DNA of 44,824 nt from Streptococcus massiliensis DSM 18628 (GTDB taxonomy: Bacteria; Bacillota; Bacilli; Lactobacillales; Streptococcaceae): positions 1 to 44,824 of the forward strand of contig NZ_KB904447.1 in the NCBI RefSeq assembly GCF_000380065.1. Direction: 5' to 3'. A program made the translations under genes and the position numbers. Below are positions 8,141 to 17,784 of the stretch, piece by piece. The notes below the pieces were generated by a model. The model was not told the origin of the DNA. It did not search any database and saw only the letters and a list, made by a program, of their open reading frames with translations. Position 1 is the first letter of the stretch; every line of letters starts with the position of its first letter.

Positions 8141-8954
8141 CTTTTTTCCTCCTAATACGTGATAGGTGAATGGTTAGATATAGTTGCTCATCGTCAGAAG
8201 TTTGGTAATTTCTTGTTTGTTGTAAATAGGCCGCTATTCTTTGTGTTGTTTGATAAGCAAGAGGATATTTGACTTGCATCATAGAAAACAGTTCATTATC
8301 TTCTAGATCATGCTGAGCGTGATTTGTCAGTACGCGTTCACAGAAAAATTTCAAATGCGTCATAAAGCGTTCAACATAGATATCGTCAGTATCTAGAGGA
8401 ATTTCTAGACCGTACTTGACAATTGTCAATATTTCTTCCATTAACATGGTTAAATCTCTAGCAGCAGCTCCATTATCAAGTTCAGCATTTACAATTGTCA
8501 ATGTAATAAAACCCGCTTCATCCAAAGGCATATCAATTCCGAGATATTTCCCAAGAAGCTCGCTAGCAAACTTCCCTACTTCAAACTCTGTTGCAAAAAA
8601 GCGCTTGATGTCCCACATAAGGAAATTTTTTAGAAAAATACCATCTCGTACACGTATCTCTACACCATGTAAGTGATCTGCCAAGGCAACGAACAAGGTA
8701 TCATTTAATTTTTTATTCAATAAGGCAGTTGCACGATTAACAATCTTATCTGCCATTTCCATGATTTCAGGTGAAATCTCTGACAATAGGACTTTTTCAT
8801 TACCTGAAAGGACATACTTCTTTTCAATCAAGTCCTGCGGAACTTCATCATTTACTTTTCGTCCAAAAGCCAGTCCTCGACCCATAAGAATGATTTCTCG
8901 TCCCTCTTCTTCTGATATAACAACATTATTATTTAATATTTTATTGATAATCAT
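8124..8954 (-). CDS. BglG/LicT-family transcription antiterminator
   Basis: A 276-residue protein with an N-terminal RNA-binding CAT domain (1-55, [20 protein letters not shown]) and two PTS regulation domains. PRD1 covers about 65-170 and has ADHLHG with His94 and His96. The second PRD1 phospho-acceptor position, normally His in the family's EAGFI-L-H pattern, is Thr153 here ([12 protein letters not shown]). PRD2 has His200 (FMTHLKF) and His263 (TIHLSRI). Such proteins bind RAT sequences and prevent termination when beta-glucosides are taken up. No PTS gene is adjacent and I found no RAT-like site nearby, so its target is probably elsewhere. It overlaps rnhB by 14 bp. Confidence 0.92.
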   Translation of the reverse strand: MIINKILNNNVVISEEEGREIILMGRGLAFGRKVNDEVPQDLIEKKYVLSGNEKVLLSEISPEIMEMADKIVNRATALLNKKLNDTLFVALADHLHGVEIRVRDGIFLKNFLMWDIKRFFATEFEVGKFASELLGKYLGIDMPLDEAGFITLTIVNAELDNGAAARDLTMLMEEILTIVKYGLEIPLDTDDIYVERFMTHLKFFCERVLTNHAQHDLEDNELFSMMQVKYPLAYQTTQRIAAYLQQTRNYQTSDDEQLYLTIHLSRIRRKKDEHGI

Positions 8955-9726
8955 TTGTAACCTGCTTTATCATAGACTTGACCGGCTCAAAAGTTGTTCG
9001 ATGAATGGGTGTGATGCCGTATTTTTCTAAGCCAGCCAGATGTGCTTGTGTGCCGTAGCCAGCGTTTTGAGCAAAATCGTAGCCGGGGTAGACCCCGTCA
9101 AAGTCTGTCATCATCTTGTCTCGCGTCACTTTGGCAACGATAGATGCCGCCGCAATGGACAGACTGTTGGCGTCGCCCTTGATAATCGATTGCTGCGGCA
9201 GCGCAATTTCTAGCTCCATAGCATCAATCAAGAGATAGTCCGGCTGGGGTTTGAGCTGCACCAAGGCCTCTTGCATGGCTAATTTTGTCGCTTGATAGAT
9301 ATTGACTTGGTCGATGATTTGATTGCCAATGACACCGACCCCAATAGCGAGTGCCGCTTCTTGGACAGCTCGGTAGATTTCCTCGTGCTTCTTTTTGGGA
9401 ATTTTCTTGCTGTCATTGAGTCCCTTGATTTTACAGTTTCTAGGCAGAATGACCGCTGCTGCGACAACGGGACCCGCCAGCGGACCACGTCCGACCTCGT
9501 CAATTCCAGCGATGAGTTCGTAGCCTTGAGCGTACAAATCCTTTTCGTAGCGCAGCATGGTTTCTAAGCGTGCGTCTTCGTCAAGCGCAGCTTGAATTTC
9601 TCGCTTGCGCTGCTGAATTGCCTTTTGCACACCTGCTCTGCTATCTTCCAAAAACTCCGCAAAAATCGGACTGTCCAGACTGCTCGCTGTCGCTAACAAA
9701 TCCTTGATTTCCTTAATCGTCGGCAT
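8941..9726 (-). CDS. rnhB: Ribonuclease HII
   Basis: A 261-residue RNase HII that removes RNA primers and misincorporated ribonucleotides from DNA. The catalytic core begins [13 protein letters not shown], giving Asp76 and Glu77. Further acidic residues are Asp168 (LLIDAM) and the one in the [14 protein letters not shown] block. An approximately 65-residue N-terminal extension, typical of Gram-positive RnhB, precedes the core. GGAGG lies 6 nt before the ATG. The gene overlaps rbgA by 14 bp upstream and the antiterminator by 14 bp downstream. rbgA-rnhB pairing is conserved in Firmicutes. Confidence 0.96.
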   Translation of the reverse strand: MPTIKEIKDLLATASSLDSPIFAEFLEDSRAGVQKAIQQRKREIQAALDEDARLETMLRYEKDLYAQGYELIAGIDEVGRGPLAGPVVAAAVILPRNCKIKGLNDSKKIPKKKHEEIYRAVQEAALAIGVGVIGNQIIDQVNIYQATKLAMQEALVQLKPQPDYLLIDAMELEIALPQQSIIKGDANSLSIAAASIVAKVTRDKMMTDFDGVYPGYDFAQNAGYGTQAHLAGLEKYGITPIHRTTFEPVKSMIKQVTNDYQ

Positions 9727-10564
9727 CCAAATCCTCCAGCCTATCCAGCGTGTAACGACCTAACTTGCCGTCGCGGACTTCCTTGACAAAGAGGCTGTAA
9801 AAGCGGTCATAATCATCACGAAAGCCGAGATTGCGGGTCATTTCCATGATGATTTCTGGCGCCTCTTCCTCCAAATTCATCCGCTTAAAGCGCGCTGCCA
9901 GCTCCTCAGGATAATATTGTTTGAAAAAGTTGATACCAAAAATCGTCACTTCGTCCATGGGCAGAAGATTGTCCTTGATAGCGCCCGTCAAAGCCAACTT
10001 TAAAGCGACACTTTCATCTTCAAACTTGGGCCAGAGAATTCCCGGTGTGTCCAAAATCTCCAAATCCTTGTTGCTCCTCAGCCATTGTTGCCCCTTGGTA
10101 ACGCCCGGTCTATTGCCTGTGACTGCAATTTTCTTGCCAGCCAAGCGGTTCATCAGCGTTGATTTACCAGCATTGGGAATGCCGATAATCATGGTACGCA
10201 AGGTTTCAATTTGAATGCCGCGTTCTTTTTGCCGCTGCAATTTATCTTTCATCAGATCCTTGGCTGCGTCTGTCACCTTTTTGACCGTCACCTGTTCTTT
10301 TGAGTTTATGACAAGTGTCTTCATTCCCTGCGCCTCAAAATAAGCTCTCCACTCCTTGGTCAGACTTTCATCAGCCAAGTCCACTTTATTGAGAATGAGG
10401 AGCTTGGGCTTGTCACCAACAATTTTTGTCAGCATCGGATTTTGACTAGACAAAGGCAGCCTTGCATCCACCAAAACGGTCACAAAATCCACAAATTTAA
10501 TATTTTCCTGCACCTGTCGCCTCGCCTTGGACATATGCCCCGGAAACCATTGAATACTTGTCAT
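9713..10564 (-). CDS. rbgA: Ribosome biogenesis GTPase RbgA (YlqF)
   Basis: A 283-residue circularly permuted GTPase required for late 50S assembly. Motif order is permuted as expected: G4 NKVD (59-62), then G1 GIPNAGKST (128-136), then G3 DTPG (172-175). The N-terminus [17 protein letters not shown] is the conserved family start and an AAGGAG site precedes it, so the ATG at 10564 is chosen over an in-frame start 30 codons upstream. First gene of the rbgA-rnhB chain. A likely extended -10 (TGGTAAAAT) lies upstream. Confidence 0.96.
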   Translation of the reverse strand: MTSIQWFPGHMSKARRQVQENIKFVDFVTVLVDARLPLSSQNPMLTKIVGDKPKLLILNKVDLADESLTKEWRAYFEAQGMKTLVINSKEQVTVKKVTDAAKDLMKDKLQRQKERGIQIETLRTMIIGIPNAGKSTLMNRLAGKKIAVTGNRPGVTKGQQWLRSNKDLEILDTPGILWPKFEDESVALKLALTGAIKDNLLPMDEVTIFGINFFKQYYPEELAARFKRMNLEEEAPEIIMEMTRNLGFRDDYDRFYSLFVKEVRDGKLGRYTLDRLEDLDADD

Positions 10565-10640
10565 AAACCTTCTTCTCCTTGTAAACTTGCTTAAAAACGC
10601 TACCACTATTTTACCATATTTTAACCACTTTCGGTAGCTG

Positions 10641-10672
10641 GATAAAAGGACCAAGATTTATCATCTCAGTCC
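10641..10672 (-). terminator. Terminator after phoU (end of pst operon)
   Basis: On the minus strand, GGACTGAGAT pairs with ATCTTGGTCC (two G-U pairs) around a 5-nt loop, followed by TTTTATC. It begins 7 bp after the phoU stop and separates the pst operon from rbgA. Confidence 0.8.
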
Positions 10673-10678
10673 TTTTTC

Positions 10679-11332
10679 TTATAATTCTACAATTTTTCCT
10701 GTCTCAAAGTAGATAACCCACTCACAAATATTTTTAGCGTAATCGCCAATTCGCTCAAGAAAGGCGATAACCTGAAAATAATCACGACCTGCGATAATAG
10801 CGTCAGGATTTTCACGAATTGCCTGAGTAGCAGCTTCACGAATTTTATCAAAATAGTCATTGATTTTTTCATCTTGTGCAGCTACTTCATATGCCTTTTC
10901 TGCATCGCCACTAAGATAAATATCAAGAGTTGCTTCGACCAGATTTTTGACATCACGTCCCATCTGCTTAATCATTTCTTCCACTTCTTGGATTCGCTCT
11001 TCACCTTTCATATTAATGGTTGCCCGAGCAATAGATACCGCATGGTCACCCATTCGTTCCAAATCATTACTTGCCTTAAGAACAGTGATAACAGTACGTA
11101 AATCTTGTGATACCGGCTGTTGGAGGGCAATAATTTCCAAAGATTTCTTTTCTAACTTAACTTCGTAACTATTAACTTTTTCATCATCACTAATCACTTC
11201 TTGAGCAAGTTCTCGATCATGGCTGACAAAAGCACGTACTGTACGATTAATTTGTGACAATACCTCATTTCCCATAGCATAGAATTGATTATGCAATTTT
11301 TCTAATTCTTCTTCAAATTGTGATCTAAGCAT
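10679..11332 (-). CDS. phoU: Phosphate-transport accessory/regulatory protein PhoU
   Basis: A 217-residue all-helical protein with two PhoU repeats. Each carries the metal-binding type motif: DLERMGDHAVSIA in the first repeat and FLERIGDYAKNI in the second. PhoU lowers PstSCAB activity and relays phosphate status to the PhoR/PnpS-type kinase. Last gene of the pst operon, starting 18 bp after pstB; an AAGGA site precedes the ATG. Confidence 0.96.
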   Translation of the reverse strand: MLRSQFEEELEKLHNQFYAMGNEVLSQINRTVRAFVSHDRELAQEVISDDEKVNSYEVKLEKKSLEIIALQQPVSQDLRTVITVLKASNDLERMGDHAVSIARATINMKGEERIQEVEEMIKQMGRDVKNLVEATLDIYLSGDAEKAYEVAAQDEKINDYFDKIREAATQAIRENPDAIIAGRDYFQVIAFLERIGDYAKNICEWVIYFETGKIVEL

Positions 11333-11350
11333 ATAATTTCCTTTCTTGTT

Positions 11351-12109
11351 TTAACCAAATTTCCCTGTAATATAATCTTCAGTCTCTTGTCTTTGTGGAT
11401 TGAGGAACATCTCTTTAGTGAGATTATATTCTATTAGATTTCCGTCCAAAAAGAAACCAGTACGGTCTGAAATCCGCGACGCCTGCTGCATAGAGCGTGT
11501 CACTAAAATCATGGTGTACTTATCCTTGAGACCGTAGAGCGTCTCTTCAATCTTACCCGCAGAAATCGGGTCAAGCGCCGAAGTCGGCTCGTCCAAAAGT
11601 AGAATTTTCGGGTCTGTGGCAAGGATACGCCCGATACAAACCCGCTGCTGCTGCCCACCTGACAAGCCCAGAGCAGAGTCATGCAAGCGATCTTTGACCT
11701 CATCCCAGATTGATGCTCCTTTAAGGGAATATTCTACCGCTTCGTCCAAGACTTGCTTGTCCTTGACGCCCTTGAGGCGAAGTCCGTAGACGACATTTTC
11801 ATAGATAGACATAGGAAAGGGATTGGGCTGTTGGAAAACCATGCCGATTTCCTTGCGCAATTCCACCACATCCGTCCGCGGACTGTAAATATTGTGACCG
11901 TTGTAGCTGATTGAGCCGGTCAGGGTCACTTCTGGATTGAGCTCGCCCATGCGGTTGACCGAGCGAATAAGGGTTGATTTCCCTGAGCCTGACGGTCCGA
12001 TGAGGGCCGTAATTTCATTTGGATAAAAATCAATGGAGACTTCATCGAGAGCTTTTTTATTATTGTAATAAACAGATAAGTCTCTGACTTGTAAAATAGG
12101 TTCTGTCAT
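11351..12109 (-). CDS. pstB: Phosphate ABC transporter ATPase PstB, paralogue with Arg H-loop
   Basis: A 252-residue ATPase of the Pst importer. Walker [10 protein letters not shown] is at 38-46, the Q-loop is [10 protein letters not shown], the signature LSGGQQQR is at 149-156, and Walker B is [12 protein letters not shown]. The switch position that is His in nearly all ABC ATPases is Arg205 here ([10 protein letters not shown]), while its paralogue next door keeps His. The two PstB proteins may therefore form an asymmetric pair. It starts 12 bp after the other pstB. Confidence 0.96.
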   Translation of the reverse strand: MTEPILQVRDLSVYYNNKKALDEVSIDFYPNEITALIGPSGSGKSTLIRSVNRMGELNPEVTLTGSISYNGHNIYSPRTDVVELRKEIGMVFQQPNPFPMSIYENVVYGLRLKGVKDKQVLDEAVEYSLKGASIWDEVKDRLHDSALGLSGGQQQRVCIGRILATDPKILLLDEPTSALDPISAGKIEETLYGLKDKYTMILVTRSMQQASRISDRTGFFLDGNLIEYNLTKEMFLNPQRQETEDYITGKFG

Positions 12110-12121
12110 CCTCTTTCCTTT

Positions 12122-12925
12122 CTATCCAAAACGACCTGACACATAATCACTGGTTGACTGCAATTTCGCACTTTGGAAAATATTTTTGGTTTTATCGTAT
12201 TCAATCAAGTCGCCCAGATAAAAGAAGGCAGTGTAATCGCTAGCGCGGGCTGCTTGCTCCATGCTGTGGGTCACAATGATAATCGTGTAATTCCTTTTCA
12301 ACTCAGCCATGGTCTCCTCCAGCTGCATGGTAGCAATGGGGTCCAAAGCCGAAGCAGGCTCGTCCATTAGGAGAATATCAGGCTTGACCGAGATTGCACG
12401 AGCGATACAAAGGCGCTGCTGCTGCCCACCTGACAAGGTCAGAGCGGACTTGTGCAAATCGTCCTTGACTTGATTCCACAGGGCCGCTTGCTTCAGCGAA
12501 GTTTCAACGATTTCATCCAGCACTTTTTTATCCTTAACACCTGCGCGCTCATGGGCAAAGGTGATATTTTTATAGATTGATTTGGCAAAAGGATTTGGAC
12601 GCTGAAAAACCATACCGATGTGCTTACGCATTTCATAGACATTGATTTCTGGACGGTTGATGTCAATTCCCTCGTACCAAATTTCGCCCGTTACCTTGGC
12701 AATATCAATGGTATCATTCATCCGATTGAGGCTGCGCAGGTAGGTTGATTTTCCTGAACCAGACGGCCCAATCAAGGCTGTGATTTTATTTTTTTCAAAC
12801 TGCATATCAACGCCTTTAATCGACTCGTTAGTCCCGTAGTAAACATGTAAATCCGTGGTCGATAAGGCGACTTTTTCCTCTGGAAGAGTAATGATATGCT
12901 TTTCATCCCAATTATATTTTGACAT
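12122..12925 (-). CDS. pstB: Phosphate ABC transporter ATPase PstB, canonical paralogue
   Basis: A 267-residue ATPase with all motifs intact: Walker [11 protein letters not shown]-loop FQRPNPFAKS, signature LSGGQQQR, Walker B LLMDEPASALDP, and the H-loop His220 in VTHSMEQAAR. It has a roughly 20-residue N-terminal extension compared with its neighbour. It lies 8 bp downstream of pstA. Two pstB genes in tandem are usual in streptococci. Confidence 0.96.
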   Translation of the reverse strand: MSKYNWDEKHIITLPEEKVALSTTDLHVYYGTNESIKGVDMQFEKNKITALIGPSGSGKSTYLRSLNRMNDTIDIAKVTGEIWYEGIDINRPEINVYEMRKHIGMVFQRPNPFAKSIYKNITFAHERAGVKDKKVLDEIVETSLKQAALWNQVKDDLHKSALTLSGGQQQRLCIARAISVKPDILLMDEPASALDPIATMQLEETMAELKRNYTIIIVTHSMEQAARASDYTAFFYLGDLIEYDKTKNIFQSAKLQSTSDYVSGRFG

Positions 12926-12933
12926 GATTGCTC

Positions 12934-13824
12934 CTATTTTTTAGCAGATGTTAATTTGGCGTGTAATTTGTTTCCGATTGTGCGAGCCGACAGGTTGAAA
13001 ATCAGAATAAAAATCAAGAGAACGGCTGCACTACCAGCTGATACGGCAACAGCATCAGGAATGGTTCCCTCACTATTGACCTTCCAAATATGCACAGCAA
13101 GTGACTCTGCCTGACGGAAAATAGAGATTGGGCTGGTGACGCTGAAAATATTCCAGTTTGACCAGTCAAGAGCTGGCGCAGATTGACCAGCCGTGTAGAT
13201 AAGGGCTGCTGCTTCACCAAAGATACGCCCTGATGCCAGCACAATCCCTGTAATAATTCCCGGCAGCGCTTCTGGCACAACAACATGCAGCACGGTTTCC
13301 CAGCGAGAAATTCCCAATGCCAAACCAGCCTCACGCTGGGTATGATGAACCGTCCGCAAGCTGTCCTCGATATTGCGCGTCATTTGTGGCAGATTGAAGA
13401 CCGTCAAGGCAAGCGCCCCAGAAATAATGGAAAAACCATACTGGAACTGCACAACGAAAATCAAATAACCAAAGAGCCCCACGACGACTGACGGCAGTGA
13501 AGACAAAATCTCAATACAAGAGCGGACAAAACTGGTCACACGCCCTTTTTTGGCATATTCTGCCAGATAAATCCCTGCTCCCAGCGACAAAGGAATGGAA
13601 ATAATCAAAGTGATAACCAGCAGGAAAAATGAATTGTAGAGCTGGATACCAATCCCACCGCCCGCTTGATAGGAAGAGGATTTTCCCGTCAAGAAATGCC
13701 AAGATACATGAGGAATACCTCGCACTAAAATATAGAGGATTAAAGAGGCAAGAATGGTCACTATGATACCCGCAATCGCATACAGAATACCAGTAGCTAA
13801 TTTATCTGTTTTTTTAGCGTTCAT
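12934..13824 (-). CDS. pstA: Phosphate ABC transporter permease PstA
   Basis: A 296-residue inner membrane permease with about six hydrophobic helices and the EAA-type coupling loop (EAGLALGISRWETVLHVVVP) that docks on PstB. It imports inorganic phosphate together with PstC. Its ATG overlaps the pstC stop by 11 bp. Confidence 0.96.
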   Translation of the reverse strand: MNAKKTDKLATGILYAIAGIIVTILASLILYILVRGIPHVSWHFLTGKSSSYQAGGGIGIQLYNSFFLLVITLIISIPLSLGAGIYLAEYAKKGRVTSFVRSCIEILSSLPSVVVGLFGYLIFVVQFQYGFSIISGALALTVFNLPQMTRNIEDSLRTVHHTQREAGLALGISRWETVLHVVVPEALPGIITGIVLASGRIFGEAAALIYTAGQSAPALDWSNWNIFSVTSPISIFRQAESLAVHIWKVNSEGTIPDAVAVSAGSAAVLLIFILIFNLSARTIGNKLHAKLTSAKK

Positions 13825-14728
13825 AGTTTCTCTTACCCTCTCTTGTGATAAATTTAATAGCGGAATTAAAGGCTAGACTCATCAGGAGCAAAACCATGGC
13901 AAGCGACCAGAGGACATTGTTATCAACCGTTCCCATGACCGTATTTCCAATCCCCATAGTCAAAATAGATGTCAGAGTGGAAGCTGGCGTCGTCAAAGAT
14001 GTCGGGATGACAGCTGAGTTTCCGACTACCATTTGAATAGCCAAGGCTTCACCAAAAGCACGAGCCATACCGAAGACCACTGCCGTGAAAATTCCAGACT
14101 TGGCTGCGTTCAAGATAACCCGCCAAATTGTCTGCCAGCGAGTGGCTCCCATAGCGTAAGAGGCTTCGCGATAATGGCGCGGCACAGCGCGCAGCGCGTC
14201 CGTCGTCATAAAGGTTACAGTCGGTAAAATCATAACAAAGAGGACGAAAATCCCTGATAAAATCCCGAAACCTGTCCCGCCAAAAATGGAGCGAACAAAG
14301 GGCACGACCACCTGCAAACCGATGAAACCATACACAACCGAAGGAATGCCGACCAAAAGCTCAATGGCTGGCTGGAGAATCCGCGCTCCCTTAGGAGAGA
14401 CTTCTGTCATAAAGACGGCTGCACCAATGGCAAAAGGTGTCGCAATCAAGGCGGATAAAATGGTTACGATAAAGGAACCGAGAATCATCGGTAGAGCGCC
14501 ATATTCCTTGGCGGACGGCTTCCAAGTTTGCCCAAATAAGAAGCTAAAAACATTGACTTTGTTGACCGTGAACGTCGAAACACCCTTTGAAATGACAAAA
14601 ATCAAAATCATAAAGACGATAAAGACAATCAAGCTCAGACTGAGGAGCGTGATTGACTTACCGAATTTTTCTAATCTGGAGTTTTTTGAAGGTGATACCA
14701 GTTTCTTGGCTAGTTCTTGATTTTTCAT
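13814..14728 (-). CDS. pstC: Phosphate ABC transporter permease PstC
   Basis: A 304-residue permease. A basic cytoplasmic N-terminus (LVSPSKNSRLEKFGK) is followed by about six membrane helices. The coupling loop EASYAMGATRWQTIWRVILP-like block is present, here ending in ILNAAKSG. It pairs with PstA. It begins 10 bp after pstS. Confidence 0.96.
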   Translation of the reverse strand: MKNQELAKKLVSPSKNSRLEKFGKSITLLSLSLIVFIVFMILIFVISKGVSTFTVNKVNVFSFLFGQTWKPSAKEYGALPMILGSFIVTILSALIATPFAIGAAVFMTEVSPKGARILQPAIELLVGIPSVVYGFIGLQVVVPFVRSIFGGTGFGILSGIFVLFVMILPTVTFMTTDALRAVPRHYREASYAMGATRWQTIWRVILNAAKSGIFTAVVFGMARAFGEALAIQMVVGNSAVIPTSLTTPASTLTSILTMGIGNTVMGTVDNNVLWSLAMVLLLMSLAFNSAIKFITREGKRNYER

Positions 14729-14737
14729 AATTCTCCC

Positions 14738-15604
14738 TTACTTAGGCGTCACATTGCCGTTAGCGTCCTTGCTGACTTTCATATCGTTAATGGGAATGTA
14801 TCCCATGCCCGTAATAACACCTTTTTGTACATCGTCTGATAAAATATATTCTAAGAAATCTTTGGTCAATTCGGTCGGCTCACCCTTGGTATACATGTGC
14901 TCATAAGACCAAAGTGGCCAGTTATTGGTCGTTACATTTTCAGCTGTCGGCTTGTAGCCATTGAGCTGAATGGTTTTGACCGTCTTGTCCACATAGGCAA
15001 AAGCCAGATAAGAAATCGCTCCCGGTGTTTGAGCAACGATTGACTTGACCATACCGTTTGAATCCTGCTCTTGGCTCTGAATGGCACTCTTGCCCTTCAT
15101 AACCGTCGTATCGAAAGTCGCACGCGAGCCTGAGCTAGCTGCACGGTTGATAATAGAAATCTCCAAATCTTTCCCACCTAGCTGCTTCCAGTTGGTAATC
15201 TTACCCGTGAAAATCTGACGGAGCTGGTCTAAGGTGATATTTTTGACATTGACCTCTTTGTTGACAATGACAGCCAGACCCGCCACGGCAACTTGGTGGT
15301 CGACCAGCTTAGAGGCGTCAATTCCTGATTTTTCCTCAGCAAAAACGTCACTGTTACCAATTTGCACCGCGCCAGACTGCACCTGTGACAGGCCCGTTCC
15401 TGACCCGCCACCTTGAACATTGACGATCTTGCCAACATTTGCAGCAGAAAAGTCATCAGCCGCTGCTTCGACCAGAGGCTGGAGCGCTGTTGACCCCACC
15501 GACGTAATTGACTCACCGCGGTCAATCCAAGCGGCACAGGCGGTTAAACTACTACTAGCTAAGAGGAAAAGTAAGGCCAAACCCAACTTGCGATTAAACT
15601 TCAT
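14738..15604 (-). CDS. pstS: Phosphate-binding lipoprotein PstS
   Basis: A 288-residue type-II solute-binding lipoprotein. The signal peptide ends in the lipobox LTAC with the lipidated Cys at 23. Phosphate-binding segments are visible: [27 protein letters not shown] and [12 protein letters not shown]. It captures phosphate outside the membrane for PstCAB. First gene of the operon; AAGGA lies 8 nt before the ATG and the promoter/dyad region lies about 55 bp upstream. Confidence 0.96.
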   Translation of the reverse strand: MKFNRKLGLALLFLLASSSLTACAAWIDRGESITSVGSTALQPLVEAAADDFSAANVGKIVNVQGGGSGTGLSQVQSGAVQIGNSDVFAEEKSGIDASKLVDHQVAVAGLAVIVNKEVNVKNITLDQLRQIFTGKITNWKQLGGKDLEISIINRAASSGSRATFDTTVMKGKSAIQSQEQDSNGMVKSIVAQTPGAISYLAFAYVDKTVKTIQLNGYKPTAENVTTNNWPLWSYEHMYTKGEPTELTKDFLEYILSDDVQKGVITGMGYIPINDMKVSKDANGNVTPK

Positions 15605-15640
15605 TTTAATTATCCTTTTTCATAAATCAATATAAATTCG

Positions 15641-15671
15641 CTTGTATTCAGTAGTCCTACTATAACACAAG
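15641..15671 (-). promoter_or_regulatory. pst operon promoter with overlapping dyad
   Basis: On the minus strand a TATAGT -10 (15659-15664) has no good -35 at 17 bp, which fits activator dependence. The -10 lies inside a two-step inverted repeat: CTTGT...ACAAG outside and AGTAG-GA-CTACT inside. This could be the operator of a PhoB/PnpR-like regulator or an RNA hairpin at the transcript start. The assignment is inferred from position. Confidence 0.5.
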
Positions 15672-15698
15672 ATAAAGCTCTTGCATAGCATTAAGCCT

Positions 15699-17009
15699 TT
15701 AATTAGATTGAAAACGTAGCCCTTTAGGAAAACTATTTTTCAAAGTGCCAGACACTAGCTTAGCAAAGCCAAGACCATTGCCATTCACTAGAATCTGGTA
15801 CCAACCATTTGGTAAATCTTTATCCAAATTTATGGTCTCACCCGCTACGTACTGATAAAATTGTTGCTCATTCAGTTTAAGGTTATTAACGGTCTCATTT
15901 GCTTGCAAAGCCAAACCCAGAGCAAAACTCGGCTCAAAGCGTTTTTTCTTAAAAGTGCCCAGATGAAGTCCGTTGCGAGCAATTTTCAGCTTGCTGATAT
16001 CTGGCAGCCCCTGCGGCACAAGATAAAGCTGGTCGCCGAAAGTCTGCAAGGTTCCTACTAGCTCTGTTTTCAGATGTTTCTGAGCAAAATCTTGCCAGAG
16101 CTGCTTTTGCTCGTTCGTCAGATTGGAACGCAGAGGCTTGATTTTCTTGCTGACATTCTGTCCCCTAAAGCGAAACTTAGCCACAAACTGCCCCTCACCC
16201 TTGAAACGATGTGGGTACATGCGCGCAGTCTGGGGAAAGCCGATACCTTCCACCATGCCGTTTATCTTGGAAATGTCTAGCAGCTCCAAATCATACTCTT
16301 CTAAGAGCCAAGCGACGATTTCTTCATTTTCCTCTGGCGCCCAAGTGCAGGTCGAATACACCAAATAAGCTCCGTCTGCCAACATAGTAATAGCATCCGC
16401 CAAAATCTCTTTTTGCAGCGCCGCACACTCCGTCGGATAAATCTCACTCCAATAATCCATGGCTTCTGGCTGCTTACGAAACATGCCCTCACCCGAACAA
16501 GGCGCATCTAGCACAATCAAATCAAAATATCCCTGAAAAACCTGAGCTAGGCGCTCAGCGGATTCGTTAGTAACCAGCACATTTCTGGCGCCGAAGCGCT
16601 CGATGTTTTCCACCAAAATCTTGCTGCGCTTGCTGCTGATTTCATTTGACACCAAAAGTCCGGTATTTCCTAAGTAGGACAAGAGATGAGTGGACTTTCC
16701 ACCTGGCGCTGCTGCCAAGTCTAAGACTTTCATCCCTTTTTGTGGCTGAGCGACCTGCCCCACGATTTGAGCGGCGGGTTCTTGTGAATAAACCAAGCCT
16801 GTCACATGCTCGGGAGACTTACCAGAAATCTTGCCATAATACCCCCAAGGCGTTTGAGGAATAGGATCAGGGAAAGCTTGCTGAGCTGCTTTTAAAGGAT
16901 TAAGCCTAAAAGCTGCTATCGGTTCGTTCTCAAAACTAGCAAAGAAATCTGAACTTTCTGCACCTAACAGTTCTTGATATTTATCACGAAAGTCTTGTGG
17001 CAAATTCAC
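15699..17009 (-). CDS. rsmF: rRNA m5C methyltransferase, RsmF/NOL1-NOP2-Sun family
   Basis: A 436-residue SAM-dependent enzyme that makes 5-methylcytosine in rRNA. The SAM site is DLAAAPGGKST (97-107). The two family cysteines are Cys171 (DAPCSGEGMF) and Cys221 (YSTCTW), of which the second is the nucleophile in this family. The C-terminal third is a PUA-like/RsmF-specific domain. GTG start at 17009 with AAGGAG 7 nt upstream, overlapping the monophosphatase gene by 26 bp. The same gene precedes pst in pneumococcus. Confidence 0.92.
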   Translation of the reverse strand: MNLPQDFRDKYQELLGAESSDFFASFENEPIAAFRLNPLKAAQQAFPDPIPQTPWGYYGKISGKSPEHVTGLVYSQEPAAQIVGQVAQPQKGMKVLDLAAAPGGKSTHLLSYLGNTGLLVSNEISSKRSKILVENIERFGARNVLVTNESAERLAQVFQGYFDLIVLDAPCSGEGMFRKQPEAMDYWSEIYPTECAALQKEILADAITMLADGAYLVYSTCTWAPEENEEIVAWLLEEYDLELLDISKINGMVEGIGFPQTARMYPHRFKGEGQFVAKFRFRGQNVSKKIKPLRSNLTNEQKQLWQDFAQKHLKTELVGTLQTFGDQLYLVPQGLPDISKLKIARNGLHLGTFKKKRFEPSFALGLALQANETVNNLKLNEQQFYQYVAGETINLDKDLPNGWYQILVNGNGLGFAKLVSGTLKNSFPKGLRFQSN

Positions 17010-17784
17010 TCGTCATCTCCTTGTGTGATTTCAAATAATTCAGAAATTCTTCCTGCATACAATGAGGTACCATCATGATTGCTTGTTGACTCTGAAAATT
17101 CGGTTTATCTCCATTTAAGGTTAAAGTTACATAACCCAACTTTTCCCCCATAATACTAGCTGCGGCGTAATCCCAAGGACAGATACAAGTAAAATAAGCC
17201 AGTAATTTCCCAGTAAGTACTCGACTAAAAGAGATCGCCGCTGAACCATAAACACGAACGCCCAAACTTTTGGCAGCTAAATCGGCTAAACCCCATTGAT
17301 TTTTTTCAAACATTCCTGCATTAATGGACAAGAGCGACATTTTTAGCTCACTACTGGTAAAAGTTGGCAGAATTTGTTCATTGCAATAAACAGGAAATTC
17401 GCCACCACCATAAAGCAACTGGTCAGCCATTACATCGTAAATAAGACCAAACTGCCCTACTCCCTTCTCAAAATACGCGACCATAACTGCAAAATCAGAA
17501 TGCTGAACGATAAAATTAGTGGTGCCATCAATTGGATCAATGACCCAAACATTCCCATCTGAAATATCATGCCGCACACCGTCTTCTTCAGCTAAAATGT
17601 GATCAGCTGGATAACATTTTTGAATTTTCTCAATCAAACTTTGTTGAACCTGCCGATCCATTTGAGTCACTAAATCTGTCTGACTAGTCTTTTGTGAAAT
17701 ATTCAACTCGTCTAGGCGATGTGTCCTCAAAAATTCACCTGCTTCCAAGACAATTTGCTTGGCAAATGCTAATTTATTTTTCAA
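16984..17784 (-). CDS. Inositol monophosphatase family protein (SuhB-like)
   Basis: About 266 residues. The metal-binding motifs of the family are clear: AEEDG (Glu66-Glu67), DPIDGTTNF (Asp83, Asp86) and CPWDYAA near residues 202-208 (Asp205). The activity is Mg-dependent phosphatase on inositol phosphate or related small phosphates such as PAP. I chose a TTG start at 17784 (reading [10 protein letters not shown]) because it fits the family N-terminus and overlaps the upstream stop by only 11 bp; longer in-frame starts would add residues coded antisense to nothing useful inside UPF0223. Start confidence is moderate. Confidence 0.88.
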   Translation of the reverse strand: MKNKLAFAKQIVLEAGEFLRTHRLDELNISQKTSQTDLVTQMDRQVQQSLIEKIQKCYPADHILAEEDGVRHDISDGNVWVIDPIDGTTNFIVQHSDFAVMVAYFEKGVGQFGLIYDVMADQLLYGGGEFPVYCNEQILPTFTSSELKMSLLSINAGMFEKNQWGLADLAAKSLGVRVYGSAAISFSRVLTGKLLAYFTCICPWDYAAASIMGEKLGYVTLTLNGDKPNFQSQQAIMMVPHCMQEEFLNYLKSHKEMTSEFATRLS

